A DNA stretch of 64,000 bases from Novosphingobium sp. (lineage in GTDB: Bacteria; Pseudomonadota; Alphaproteobacteria; Sphingomonadales; Sphingomonadaceae), in assembly GCA_016719755.1 (NCBI GenBank), contig JADJYM010000012.1, positions 5,001 to 69,000 of the forward strand, written 5' to 3'. A program made the position numbers and the translations under genes. The notes beneath the pieces are model-generated. The model made no database searches, was not told the DNA's origin, and saw nothing but the letters and a program-made list of their open reading frames with translations. Positions 7,662-17,145 of this stretch are shown one piece after another (within the stretch, counting starts at the first letter, position 1; each line of letters begins with the position of its first letter).

Positions 7662-10088
7662 ATGGGTATCTTTTCCGGCGGGGCCACGCCGATTTCCGCC
7701 TGGGGCAGGAAGGAACAGCTGGCAGGCGACCGTCTGCCCTACCTGAGCCTGATCGACGAGAACGTGGTGCTGCTGCGCGACGGTTCGGCGATGATTTCGC
7801 TGCTGGTTCCCGGAATCGGCTTCGAGACGGCGGACAGCGACGAACTCAACGCCCATACCGCCACGCGCGAGGTTGTGCTGCGCAGCGCGCTCGATGCCCG
7901 CTTCGTGCTCTACCACCACGTCGTACGCCGCCGGGTCCATGTCGAGCTGGACGGGCGCTTCGACGATCCGGTCGCGGCGCACATCGATGCCCGCTGGCGG
8001 GAAAGGCTCGCCAGCGGCGCCCTGTTCGTCAACGATCAATTCGTCACCCTTGTCCGGCGCCCCGCGCGGGGCAAGGCCGGCTGGGCCGACCGGCTGGCGC
8101 GGATGGTCAGGCGCAGCGGAGCCGATACGGTCGAGGCCGAACCCGCAGACCTGCGCGCGCTGCGTGCCGCCGCCACGGCAATGGTCGCATCGCTGGGCGC
8201 CTACGGCGCGCGGCTGCTGGGCGATTATGACAGCCCTACCGGGCGCTGCTCGGAAGTGCTGGAACTGCTGTCCGCGCTCTACAATGGCGAGATGCGCCCG
8301 GTGCGCCGTCCGGCCGAAGGGACCGACCTTGGCCGGATGCTGCCCTACAAGCGGATCAGCTTCGGGCTTGACGCGATGGAACTGCGCGGCGCGGGCGAGA
8401 CCGGCTTTGGCGCGCTGATCAGCCTGAAGGACTATCCCGACGTTACCAGCCCGGGCATGACCGATGCGCTGCTGCGCCTGCCGTTCGAACTGGTCCTGAC
8501 CGAAAGCTATGCCCCGTCCGACCGCCAGGTCGCGCGCGAGCGGATCGACCTGGCAATCCGCCGTCTGCGCTCCGCCGATGAGGAGGCCATGGCCGAACGG
8601 CGCGAGATGCAATCGGCGCGTGACGCGCTGGGCGTGGGCGCCGTGGCCTTTGGCGATCACCACCTGTCGGTGCTGGTGCGCAGCGACCGGCTGGACGCGC
8701 TCGACGATACCGCCGCCGCCTGTGCCGCCGCCCTGGCCGATGCCGGGGCAGTCGCGGTGCGCGAGGACGTCAATCTCGAACCCTGTTTCTGGGGCCAGTT
8801 CCCCGGCAACGAAAGCCTGCTGGTCCGCCGCGCGCTGATCTCCAGCGCCAACATGGCCTGCCTGGGATCGCTCCACGGCTTCGCGCTTGGCCAGGCCAAT
8901 GGCAATCACTGGGGCGAGGCGGTGACCCTGCTCCAGACCACCAGCTCGACGCCGTTCTTCTTCAACTTTCACAACGGCGACCTAGGCAATTTCAGCATTA
9001 TCGGGCCTTCGGGGTCCGGCAAGACGGTGGTGATGAACTTCCTGGCCGCGCAGGCCCAGAAGTTCGCGCCGCGCACCATCCTGTTCGACAAGGACCGGGG
9101 CGCCGAAGTGTTCGTGCGCGGCATCGGCGGGCGCTACAGCCGGATCGCGGCGGGCGAGGCGACCGGCTTCAACCCGCTGGCCCTGCCCGATAGTCCGGTC
9201 AACCGCGCCTTCCTGCGCGACTGGCTGGGGGTGCTGCTGGCGGCGGACGGGCCGGAGGAACTGGCCACCATCTCGGCTGCTGTCGATGCGGCCTATGCCA
9301 ACGATCCCGCACTGCGCCGTCTGACCCATTTCCGCGAGCTGCTGGCCGGCACCCGCCGACCGGAACCGGGCGATCTTGCCAGTCGGCTCGATGCCTGGCT
9401 GCAGGGCGGCGAGCACGGCTGGCTGTTCGACAACGCTCAGGACCGGCTCGACCTTTCGGCCCGCACCCTTGGCTTCGACATGACCGCGCTGCTCGAAGCC
9501 CCGCGCCTGCGCACGCCGGTGATGATGTACCTGTTCCACCGCATCGAGGAGCGACTGGACGGCGAACCGACGATGATCCTGATCGACGAGGGCTGGAAGG
9601 CGCTTGACGACGAAGTGTTCTCGGCCCGGATCCGCGACTGGCTCAAGACCCTGCGCAAGCGCAACGCGCTGGTCGGCTTCGCCACGCAAAGCGCGCGCGA
9701 TGCGCTGGACAGCCGGATTTCAACCGCGCTGATCGAACAGACCGCGACGATGATTTTCATGCCCAATGCCCGCGCCCGGGCAGAGGACTATTGCGAAGGC
9801 TTCGGCCTGACCACTCATGAGCTGGACCTGATCCGCACCCTCCCCGCGCACAGCCGCTGCTTCCTGATCCGCCAGCCTGACGCCTCGGTGGTGGTGCGGC
9901 TGGACCTGTCCGGCATGCCTGAGGTCCTCACCCTGCTATCAGGCCGCGAAAGCACAGTGCGGCGGCTCGATGCGCTGCGCGCGCAGTATGGCGATGCCCC
10001 TGCCGCCTGGTATCCGGCGCTGACCGGCGAGCTGTGGCCGGGCGAGACCGACGAGCCGTCCGCGCTGTGGACCGAGGCCGCCGAGTGA
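7662..10088 (+). CDS. virB4: VirB4-like T4SS ATPase
   Basis: An 808-residue ATPase, the usual VirB4 length, that powers pilus biogenesis and substrate transfer at the inner membrane. The N-terminal VirB4/CagE domain leads to a P-loop domain: Walker A IIGPSGSGKTVVM near residue 447 and Walker B MILIDEGWKAL near residue 637, followed by the ATQSARD motif. Both nucleotide motifs are intact, so it should be active. The last four bases (GTGA) overlap the virB6 start. Confidence 0.93.
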   Translation: MGIFSGGATPISAWGRKEQLAGDRLPYLSLIDENVVLLRDGSAMISLLVPGIGFETADSDELNAHTATREVVLRSALDARFVLYHHVVRRRVHVELDGRFDDPVAAHIDARWRERLASGALFVNDQFVTLVRRPARGKAGWADRLARMVRRSGADTVEAEPADLRALRAAATAMVASLGAYGARLLGDYDSPTGRCSEVLELLSALYNGEMRPVRRPAEGTDLGRMLPYKRISFGLDAMELRGAGETGFGALISLKDYPDVTSPGMTDALLRLPFELVLTESYAPSDRQVARERIDLAIRRLRSADEEAMAERREMQSARDALGVGAVAFGDHHLSVLVRSDRLDALDDTAAACAAALADAGAVAVREDVNLEPCFWGQFPGNESLLVRRALISSANMACLGSLHGFALGQANGNHWGEAVTLLQTTSSTPFFFNFHNGDLGNFSIIGPSGSGKTVVMNFLAAQAQKFAPRTILFDKDRGAEVFVRGIGGRYSRIAAGEATGFNPLALPDSPVNRAFLRDWLGVLLAADGPEELATISAAVDAAYANDPALRRLTHFRELLAGTRRPEPGDLASRLDAWLQGGEHGWLFDNAQDRLDLSARTLGFDMTALLEAPRLRTPVMMYLFHRIEERLDGEPTMILIDEGWKALDDEVFSARIRDWLKTLRKRNALVGFATQSARDALDSRISTALIEQTATMIFMPNARARAEDYCEGFGLTTHELDLIRTLPAHSRCFLIRQPDASVVVRLDLSGMPEVLTLLSGRESTVRRLDALRAQYGDAPAAWYPALTGELWPGETDEPSALWTEAAE

Positions 10089-11278
10089 GCGCCTGCGAAC
10101 AGCTGGCGGCAAACGCCTCGTCCGGGGTGGCTCCGGCGCTGCGCGCGGTCGATTGCCTGGCGAGCGAAACCACCGCAGCCGCGTTTGGCCGCCTGTTCGG
10201 CGGCAATGGCGCGCTGGTGCCTGCACTGACCGCGCTGCTGACGCTTTACATCGCCTTTTTCGCCTTTTCGCTGCTGACCGGGCGCAGCCGGCTGGGCATT
10301 TCCGCGCTCACCCCCCGGATGATGACCCTGGGGCTGGTGCTGACTTTCGCCACCAGCTGGGTCGCCTACCAGAGCGTGGTCTGGAACCTCGCGATTGGTG
10401 CGCCTGACCAGATCGCCAGCGTGCTGACCGGGGCGCGCGGCTCCGCCACGCAGATCTTTGCCGACCGCATCGACATCGTCTTCGCCGCCATTGCCGAAGT
10501 GGCCAGTTCCACCGGCCAGAGCGCGCAAGGGGCGGGTGCGGGGGCGACATCGGGCAGCTTCACGCCCGCCAATGTCATGTGGCTCGGCGCCCTCCTGCTG
10601 CTGCTGGGCACGGTTGGAATCCTGGTGACCGCCCGGATCGCGCTGGCCGTGCTGCTCGCGGTTGGCCCGGTGTTCGTCGTCCTCGCGCTGTTCACGGGCA
10701 CACGCGGGCTGACCGCCGGGTGGCTGCGCGGCGTGGTGATGACCGCGATCATGCCGCTGTTCGTCGTGACCGGCGGGGGCATCGTGATGGAACTTCTGGT
10801 TCCGGTAATCGGCGCGCTGCGTTCCGGTGAAGGCATGATCGACGGGCGCGCGGCCATGGCGCTGTTCCTGATCGCCACGGTCCACATCGCGCTGATGACC
10901 ATGATCACGCGGGTGATCGGCTCGGTCGTCTCCGCCTGGCGGGTTTTCGGACTGGCAGGCGGGGAAAGCCCGGACGCCCAGTCCGCCCATGCCCCTTCCG
11001 CCCCGGCAGCAGCCATGGCGCCGACCATGGGTTCGGCCGCCGCCGCGCCGGGCGTTCAGCGCCGCAACACCTACTTCGCCCAGGCCGCCACGCCACAGGC
11101 CGATGTCCCGGCCCCGGCCAGCGGCCCGGCCGCCTCACGCTCGGGCCGGACCATGGTGGTGACCACTATCGACAGCCATTCACCCGCCGCCCTGCCCGCC
11201 CGGCAAGACCGCCGCGCGCGCGGGATCGGCAGCCGTTTCCAGACTCAGCCCAGCAAAGCCCGGGAGATGTACCGATGA
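10085..11278 (+). CDS. virB6: VirB6/TrbL-like polytopic channel protein
   Basis: A 397-residue inner-membrane protein with several hydrophobic segments: about residues 50-70 (TALLTLYIAFFAFSLL), 85-105, 160-205 (LLLLGTVGILVTARIALAVL), 215-235 and 250-285. A Pro/Ala-rich cytoplasmic or periplasmic tail follows. This is the VirB6/TrbL layout, forming part of the inner-membrane channel. The GTG start at 10085 overlaps the virB4 stop, and its stop overlaps the virB9 ATG, so translation is tightly coupled. A virB5 gene would be expected between virB4 and virB6 but is absent. Confidence 0.9.
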   Translation: MSACEQLAANASSGVAPALRAVDCLASETTAAAFGRLFGGNGALVPALTALLTLYIAFFAFSLLTGRSRLGISALTPRMMTLGLVLTFATSWVAYQSVVWNLAIGAPDQIASVLTGARGSATQIFADRIDIVFAAIAEVASSTGQSAQGAGAGATSGSFTPANVMWLGALLLLLGTVGILVTARIALAVLLAVGPVFVVLALFTGTRGLTAGWLRGVVMTAIMPLFVVTGGGIVMELLVPVIGALRSGEGMIDGRAAMALFLIATVHIALMTMITRVIGSVVSAWRVFGLAGGESPDAQSAHAPSAPAAAMAPTMGSAAAAPGVQRRNTYFAQAATPQADVPAPASGPAASRSGRTMVVTTIDSHSPAALPARQDRRARGIGSRFQTQPSKAREMYR

Positions 11279-12063
11279 TCCGTCCACCGCTGCTGGCCGC
11301 AGCCATCGCCCTGTCCCTGGCAGCCCCGGCACAAGCGCGCGACGCGCGCCTGTCGTCGCGGCTCTACAACCCGGACGAGGTGGTGCGCATCGACGGCCGG
11401 ATCGGCGTCCAGGCCTCGGTCGCCTTCGCCGAGGACGAGCATATCGAGAATGTCGCGATCGGAGATTCGACCTCGTGGCAGGTCACGCCCAACAAGCGCG
11501 CCAACCTGCTGTTCGTGAAGCCGCTGTCGGCCAAGGCGCGGACCAACATGACCGTGATTACGGATCGGCGGACCTATTTCTTCGATCTGGCGGCTGCCGC
11601 CCAGGGCACACCGCTGTATGTCCTGCGCTTTACCTACCCCGAGGAACCCAAGCCCGAACCGCTGCCCCGGCAGGCCGACGCGGCCCTGACTGCCGAGGAG
11701 GCCGGCGCGATTTCCGCCAATCCGCAGGAGCGTGCCGTCGATCCAGCCAGTCTCAACTTCGGCTGGCGGATGAAGGGCAAGGCCGCGCTCCTGCCCTCAC
11801 GCGTCTATGACGATGGTCAGGCGACCTTTCTGACCTGGCCGGCCCGCAACCCGATCCCCGCGATCCAGATCCGCAACGAGGCAGGTGCCGAAGGCCCGGT
11901 CAACTTTGCGGTGCGCGGCGAGGTGATCGTGGTCGATGGCGTCCCCGGCCTGATCGTGCTGCGCTCGGGCAAGGATTCCGCAACGCTGGAACACCAGCCC
12001 GCCCCCCGCAAGCCGAACGAACCCGCCGCGCTCGCCGCCGCAGCGCCCGCCAAGGAGCCCTGA
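11275..12063 (+). CDS. virB9: VirB9/TrbG-like outer-membrane core protein
   Basis: A 262-residue periplasmic/outer-membrane core subunit. The signal peptide ends AQA (residue 21). The N-terminal domain (LYNPDEVVRIDGRIGVQ, GDSTSWQVTPNKRANLLFVKP, NMTVITDRRTYFFDL) and C-terminal domain (NFGWRMKGKAALLPSRVYDDG, QATFLTWP) carry the classic VirB9/CagX motifs. The ATG overlaps the virB6 stop. The usual virB7 lipoprotein and virB8 genes that sit between virB6 and virB9 are missing. The C-terminus after about residue 230 is an Ala/Pro tail. Confidence 0.92.
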   Translation: MIRPPLLAAAIALSLAAPAQARDARLSSRLYNPDEVVRIDGRIGVQASVAFAEDEHIENVAIGDSTSWQVTPNKRANLLFVKPLSAKARTNMTVITDRRTYFFDLAAAAQGTPLYVLRFTYPEEPKPEPLPRQADAALTAEEAGAISANPQERAVDPASLNFGWRMKGKAALLPSRVYDDGQATFLTWPARNPIPAIQIRNEAGAEGPVNFAVRGEVIVVDGVPGLIVLRSGKDSATLEHQPAPRKPNEPAALAAAAPAKEP

Positions 12064-12066
12064 GCG

Positions 12067-13194
12067 ATGCGCCTCAACCGCCGCCTCCCCGACAGCCGCG
12101 ACCCGTCCAGCGAGTCCGACCCGCGCGAGCGCCCCGGCGCCGAGATCATCGACCTTGCCACCCGCAACGTCCTGCCCAGCGTAACCCAGCGCAAACCCGG
12201 CCGGGAAGGGCTTGGCCTTGCCCTGGGCGTGGGGCTGGTCGGCTTGCTTGGCGCCGTGACGCTGTGGAGCATGGATTCGGTCCGGACCGGGCAGGCCCGC
12301 CCGCCGCAGCAGCCCGCCCCCCAGGGCGCCCCCTTGCAGGCTGCCCCGGCAGACACCGCCCCCGCCGTCCCGGCAGAGGCGATCACGCCGCCGGGGGGCG
12401 CCCTCGCCGCGCCGCCAGAGCAGGCCGTGCTCGCCGCTCCGCCGCAGGTCCAGACCCTGTCGGCTCCCGCCAGCAATCCCGCCGCATCGCCCACAGTGGT
12501 GTTCGATGCCAGCGCCCTTCCCGCCCCGCTGGTCGCCCCCGCCGCGCCGGTGCCGGGCGGCGCGCCCGCAGCCACGCCGACCGGCAATTCGAACGAGGAT
12601 TTCGCCAGCCGTCTGGGCGGGGTCGGCGGCAGCTCGGCCACGGCCAGCGCCAGCTTCGATCCCCGCACCACGGTCACCCAGGGCACCCTGATTCCCGCCG
12701 TGCTGGAAACCGCGATCGATACCGACGTGCCCGGCTATGTCCGCGCCGTGGTTTCCGCCGATGTCCGCTCGTTCGATGGCACCCGCGTGCTGGTGCCGCG
12801 TTCGTCGCGGTTGATCGGCCAGTACAAGAGCGGCCTCCAGGCGGGGCAGAAGCGCGCCTACGTGATCTGGACCCGGCTGATCCGGCCAGACGGCGTTTCG
12901 GTCAACATCGGCTCTCCGGCGATCGGCTTCGGCGGCGAGACGGGCCTTGAAGGCAAGGTCAATTCGCACTTCTTCGAGCGTTTCGGTTCGGCCATGCTGC
13001 TCTCGGTGGTCGGCGGACTGTCCGCAATCGGCGGCAATGCCGGCGTGATCATCGCTGGCGGCGGCCAGTCGGCGGCAGCGGCGGCAGTCGGCCAGTCCGG
13101 GCAGATCGGCCCGACGGTGCGGGTCCGTCAGGGCCAGCCGATCCGGGTGTTCACCGCGCGCGATCTGGATTTCTCCCAGGTCACCGCCGGATGA
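12067..13194 (+). CDS. virB10: VirB10/TrbI-like T4SS scaffold protein
   Basis: A 375-residue energy-sensing scaffold spanning both membranes. It has a cytoplasmic N-terminus, one membrane span at about residues 49-67, a long Pro/Ala/Gln-rich periplasmic linker (about 75-175), and the C-terminal TrbI/VirB10 domain (TQGTLIPAVLETAIDTDVPG, VLVPRSSRLIGQYKSG, RAYVIWTRLIRPDG, VRVRQGQPIRVF). It starts three bases after virB9 and its stop overlaps the virB11 start by ATGA. Length and domain order are normal for the family. Confidence 0.92.
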   Translation: MRLNRRLPDSRDPSSESDPRERPGAEIIDLATRNVLPSVTQRKPGREGLGLALGVGLVGLLGAVTLWSMDSVRTGQARPPQQPAPQGAPLQAAPADTAPAVPAEAITPPGGALAAPPEQAVLAAPPQVQTLSAPASNPAASPTVVFDASALPAPLVAPAAPVPGGAPAATPTGNSNEDFASRLGGVGGSSATASASFDPRTTVTQGTLIPAVLETAIDTDVPGYVRAVVSADVRSFDGTRVLVPRSSRLIGQYKSGLQAGQKRAYVIWTRLIRPDGVSVNIGSPAIGFGGETGLEGKVNSHFFERFGSAMLLSVVGGLSAIGGNAGVIIAGGGQSAAAAAVGQSGQIGPTVRVRQGQPIRVFTARDLDFSQVTAG

Positions 13195-14201
13195 ACGCGG
13201 CGCTGCACCGCCTGCCGATGCTGCCCTCCACCGCTCCCGAAGCCGAGGCTCCGCGCAGCGTCTATCTCGACGCCTACCTCGCGCCGTTCCAGCCCTGGCT
13301 GGAGCGCGAGACGGTGACCGAAATCCTGGTCAACGGCCCCGGCGAGCTGTGGGTCGAAGATGCCGCCCAGCCGGGCATGCAGCGCGTCCTCCTGCCGGAA
13401 CTGACAGACCACCTGCTCCAGCGGCTGGCCGAACAGGTCGCGCGGGTCAGCCATCAGGGGATCAACCGCGAGCATCCCCTGCTCGCCGCGACCCTGCCCG
13501 GCGGCGCCCGCATCCAGCTGTGCGGTCCGCCCGCGACGCGCCGCCACTGGGCCATGGCGATCCGCCGCCACCGCCTGCTCGACCTGCCGCTCAGCGCCTA
13601 TGATCGCGGGCCGATCATCGCGCGGCCGGAACCGCCCCTGCCCGATCCCCTGGCCGAGCCGATCGCCTATCTGCGCGAAGCGATCCGCCGCCGCCGGACG
13701 ATCCTGATTTCAGGCGGAACCTCCACCGGCAAGACCACCTTCCTCAATGCCATGCTGCACGAGATTCCCGCGCACGAACGGGTGGTTCTGGTGGAGGACA
13801 CGGCCGAACTGCGCCTTCCCGGTGCCAATGGCGTCGGCCTGATCGCCGTCAAGGGCGAACTGGGGGAAGCCAAGGTTTCCGCCGCCGATCTACTGCAGGC
13901 CGCGCTTCGCCTGCGCCCCGACCGGATCGTGCTGGGCGAACTGCGCGGATCGGAGACGGTCAGCTTCCTGCGCGCCATCAACACCGGTCATCCGGGATCG
14001 TTCTCGACCGTCCACGCCAATACCCCGCGCGGCGCGCTTGAGCAGATCGCGCTGATGGCAATGCAGACGGGCATCGGCCTGACCCGGGCCGAAACGCTGG
14101 ACTATGCGGCGTCAGTGATCGACGTGGTGGTCCAGCTTGACCGGATCGACGGCAAGCGCGGCATCGCGGCGATCGCCGCGGCGCGCGACCTGTTCGGCTG
14201 A
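13191..14201 (+). CDS. virB11: VirB11-like hexameric secretion ATPase
   Basis: A 336-residue traffic ATPase that works under VirB4 on pilus assembly and transfer. An N-terminal domain (TVTEILVNGPGELWVE) is followed by the RecA-like domain: Walker A GGTSTGKT (175-182), the VVLVEDTAEL Asp box, the LRPDRIVLGELRG Walker B region, and the His box NTGHPGSFSTVHANTPRGAL. All catalytic elements are intact. It is the last gene of the virB set, with no virD4 coupling protein or relaxase after it. The next gene, a TonB receptor, has its own PHO-like site 54 bases downstream. Confidence 0.93.
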   Translation: MNAALHRLPMLPSTAPEAEAPRSVYLDAYLAPFQPWLERETVTEILVNGPGELWVEDAAQPGMQRVLLPELTDHLLQRLAEQVARVSHQGINREHPLLAATLPGGARIQLCGPPATRRHWAMAIRRHRLLDLPLSAYDRGPIIARPEPPLPDPLAEPIAYLREAIRRRRTILISGGTSTGKTTFLNAMLHEIPAHERVVLVEDTAELRLPGANGVGLIAVKGELGEAKVSAADLLQAALRLRPDRIVLGELRGSETVSFLRAINTGHPGSFSTVHANTPRGALEQIALMAMQTGIGLTRAETLDYAASVIDVVVQLDRIDGKRGIAAIAAARDLFG

Positions 14202-14254
14202 TCCCCCGGCCTTCGCGCGCATCCCGCGCCGGGCTGCCGCCGCCTGCCGCAGCC

Positions 14255-14276
14255 CTGTCATCAAACCGTCGCGCAA
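14255..14276 (+). promoter_or_regulatory. PHO-box-like site upstream of the TonB/phytase/phoX operon
   Basis: Two adjacent 11-bp units, CTGTCATCAAA and CCGTCGCGCAA, place GTCAT and GTCGC 11 bases apart; the first unit is a near-perfect PhoB half-site. The site ends 92 bases before the receptor ATG at 14368. I could not identify a convincing -10 element after it. Confidence 0.55.
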
Positions 14277-14367
14277 CTTTCTTCGATCTGCCTTCGAATC
14301 GTCCCGGTGGCGTCATCTGGCCTGCCTAGCAGCCCGGCATGTCCACGCTTTAAACGGGGTAGTTCCA

Positions 14368-17145
14368 ATGCCGGTTTTCAAAAGTTCGTTCCGCCTGCGC
14401 GCCGTGCTGCTGTGCAGCGCCGCAGGCTTGTTGCCGCTGGCCCCGGCCCAGGCCGAGGAAGCTGAAGAGGCGGCGGAAATCATCGTTACCGGCGCGCGCC
14501 CGATCGCTGAATCGGAAGCGGCCGCGCTGACCGTCCAGAAAAATTCGGACTCGCTGGTTACGGTCGCGGCTTCGGATTCGGTGGGCCGCCTGCCCGACCA
14601 GAACATCGCCCAGGCCACGGGGCGCCTGCCCGGCGTCGCGGTGGAGCGCGACCAGGGCCAGGCCCGCTATATCAGCCTGCGCGGCGCGCCGAATTACTGG
14701 ACCACGCTATCGTTCGACGGGATCAACGTGGTCAGCCCCGAGGGCCGCGACGCGCGCTTCGATTCGGTGCCGTCCGCCATTGCCTCGCAGATCGTCGTGT
14801 CCAAGGCGGTGACGCCGGACATGCCGGGCGAGACGGTTTCGGGCAACGTCAACGTCGTCACCCGCTCCGCCTTCGATTATGCCGGGCTGCACTTCGCTGG
14901 CAAGGCCGGGATGGGCTTTGCCGAACTGGGCGAGCGCAAGGAATACGAAGCGTCCGCCGTGCTGTCCAACCGCTTCCAGGCGGGTGAGGGCGAGATCGGC
15001 GTGCTGGTTTCCGGCAGCTTCTATCAGCGCGGCATGATTACCGACAATTTCGAGACTGACTGGGAGCGGGTCAGCCAGGATCAGCGCCCGGGCGCATCGA
15101 CGCGCTTCTGGGCGCAGGAGACCGAGAACAAGCTTTACCGCCTGACCCGCCGGAACTGGTCCGTCTCGGGCCGGGTCGACTGGCAGCCGGACAGCGACAA
15201 CACCCTGTCGCTCCGCTCGGTCTATTCGATCTTCACCGATGACGAGGCGCGCGACAATTACCGCTTCGACCTCGATGACCGGCAGGGCGATCTCGTTGCC
15301 AATGCCGCTGCCTGCGAAACGGCCGTCAACACCGCGCCATCAACCACGGGCTACGGCGATGTCTGCATCGGCAACACGCCGCTGAAGGGCACGATTTATG
15401 GCATCGACATCCGCCAGCGCTCCACGCTGCGTGCCTTCCGCCAGTCGATCTTCACCAACACGCTGGCCGGCGATCATGCCTTCGGCGAGGGCTGGAAGCT
15501 GTTGTGGCTTGGCAATCACACCATCTCGAAGGATGACCGCTCGGTCATCGGCGAGGCGAACTGGGATAGCCCTTCGACCCGCACCCTGCGACCGACCGTG
15601 GGCTATGACTTCACCGATCCCGGCTTCGCTCGCCTGATGCTTTACCGCACACTTCAGCTGAGCAGCCCGACCCGCTACCAGGCAGGCGATGTGGTTACCG
15701 CGATCGACAGCTTTACCAAGCCGCTGTCGCAGCTGACCGTGCTTGATGCCATCGATACGACCAAGGCCTGGACCGGCAAGCTGGTGCTGGCGCGCGAGAC
15801 CGGCCTGCTGGGCGGCGAGGCCACGCTGAAGCTCGGTTTCCAGTTCGACCAGCGCACCAAGATGGTGGACGAGGCGCAGATCCTGCTCAACACCACCGCG
15901 CAATTCACCGCGATCGGCATACCCACCGATTACAGCCAGTTCTCGCTCGACCAGGCCTTCCTTGGCAAGGTGCCGCTGGGTTACAGCTTCCGCTACTTCG
16001 ATACCGAGAAGATGCGCGCCGCCTCCAACGCCGCGCGGGCGAACTTTGCCTTCACACCCAACACCGGCAATTTTTACGACGTGCGCGAGCAGGTCTTTGC
16101 GGGCTTCCTGATGGGCACGGTCAAGTATGACTGGGGTTCGATCCTGGGCGGCGTGCGGGTGGAGCACCTGAAGAACCGCGGGATTGCCACCGCGACGGTC
16201 GGCACCGTCACGGGGCTGGTCACGGCGGAGAACAGCCAGACGCTCGCTTTCCCCAGCCTCCACGTCAACTACAACGTCGATGACACCAAGAAGCTGCGGA
16301 TGTCGTTCAACAGCGGCGCGGCGCGGGCCGATTATGACCAGATGCGCCCCAACGTCACCGTGAACGATGCCAACCAGACGATCTCTGGCGGCAACCCGGG
16401 TGTGAAGCCGGAACGCGCCTATGGCGTGGACGCCTATTTCGAATGGTACATCCGTCCGCAGGGCTACCTGATGGCCGGGCTGTTCTACAAGAAGGTCGAT
16501 GACGTCCTCTACCGCCAGACCCGCACTTTCGGGTCCAACGCGCTGGATACTGGCGGCATCGACCGCTCGGGCTATGCCTTCTCGGGCATCACCAACGGCG
16601 GCAATGGCCGGGTCTTCGGCCTTGAACTGGCGGCCCAGCTCCAGCTTGAGCCGTGGACGGCGGACCTTGGCCTGCCCGACTGGATGGGCGGCTTCGGCGT
16701 GACCGCCAACCTGACCCTCAACGACAGCGAGATCACCAAGCCCGCGATCGGCGCGGTTCCGGCGCGCAAGGTGCGGCTGCCGGGCACTTCGGACGTGGTC
16801 TACAACCTGGGCGCCTATTACGAGAAGTACGGGCTGTCGCTGCGGCTTCAGTACCAGAAGCGCAGCACCTGGATGGACGGCATCGCCGACGATCTGACCG
16901 ATGCGGGCGATACCTACTGGGCGGCGGATGACGAACTGGATTTCTCGGCGCGCTATGCGATCAACAAGAATGTCGAAATCTACTTCGATGCCTCGAACCT
17001 GCTGAACAAGCCCGGCCGCCGCTATGCCGAACCGGGTAATCTGCTGACCGCCACCGGCACTCCCACCCCGTTCACCGACAGCTACACCATCGAATGGGAG
17101 CGCTTCGGCCGCCGCTATTCGGGCGGCATCCGGGTCAACTTCTGA
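14368..17145 (+). CDS. TonB-dependent outer-membrane receptor co-transcribed with phytase and PhoX
   Basis: A 925-residue receptor. The signal peptide ends AQA (residue 29). The TonB box EIIVTGARP follows near residue 37, then the plug (VGRLPDQNIAQATGRLPGVA, YISLRGAPN, MPGETVSGNVNVVTR) and a barrel of the larger sphingomonad/Caulobacter type, ending in Phe (GGIRVNF). I chose the ATG at 14368 because it begins the signal peptide; the frame is open further upstream but only overlaps virB11. The phytase gene starts at its stop codon (TGATG), so the two are coupled. The ligand is probably released by the phytase or phosphatase, such as lower inositol phosphates, inositol or another phosphate ester; that is inference. 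Confidence 0.92.
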   Translation: MPVFKSSFRLRAVLLCSAAGLLPLAPAQAEEAEEAAEIIVTGARPIAESEAAALTVQKNSDSLVTVAASDSVGRLPDQNIAQATGRLPGVAVERDQGQARYISLRGAPNYWTTLSFDGINVVSPEGRDARFDSVPSAIASQIVVSKAVTPDMPGETVSGNVNVVTRSAFDYAGLHFAGKAGMGFAELGERKEYEASAVLSNRFQAGEGEIGVLVSGSFYQRGMITDNFETDWERVSQDQRPGASTRFWAQETENKLYRLTRRNWSVSGRVDWQPDSDNTLSLRSVYSIFTDDEARDNYRFDLDDRQGDLVANAAACETAVNTAPSTTGYGDVCIGNTPLKGTIYGIDIRQRSTLRAFRQSIFTNTLAGDHAFGEGWKLLWLGNHTISKDDRSVIGEANWDSPSTRTLRPTVGYDFTDPGFARLMLYRTLQLSSPTRYQAGDVVTAIDSFTKPLSQLTVLDAIDTTKAWTGKLVLARETGLLGGEATLKLGFQFDQRTKMVDEAQILLNTTAQFTAIGIPTDYSQFSLDQAFLGKVPLGYSFRYFDTEKMRAASNAARANFAFTPNTGNFYDVREQVFAGFLMGTVKYDWGSILGGVRVEHLKNRGIATATVGTVTGLVTAENSQTLAFPSLHVNYNVDDTKKLRMSFNSGAARADYDQMRPNVTVNDANQTISGGNPGVKPERAYGVDAYFEWYIRPQGYLMAGLFYKKVDDVLYRQTRTFGSNALDTGGIDRSGYAFSGITNGGNGRVFGLELAAQLQLEPWTADLGLPDWMGGFGVTANLTLNDSEITKPAIGAVPARKVRLPGTSDVVYNLGAYYEKYGLSLRLQYQKRSTWMDGIADDLTDAGDTYWAADDELDFSARYAINKNVEIYFDASNLLNKPGRRYAEPGNLLTATGTPTPFTDSYTIEWERFGRRYSGGIRVNF

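Noticed and set aside
6423-14201. T4SS as a conjugative element
   Set aside because: No relaxase, coupling protein, origin of transfer, integrase or plasmid gene is seen in the window.
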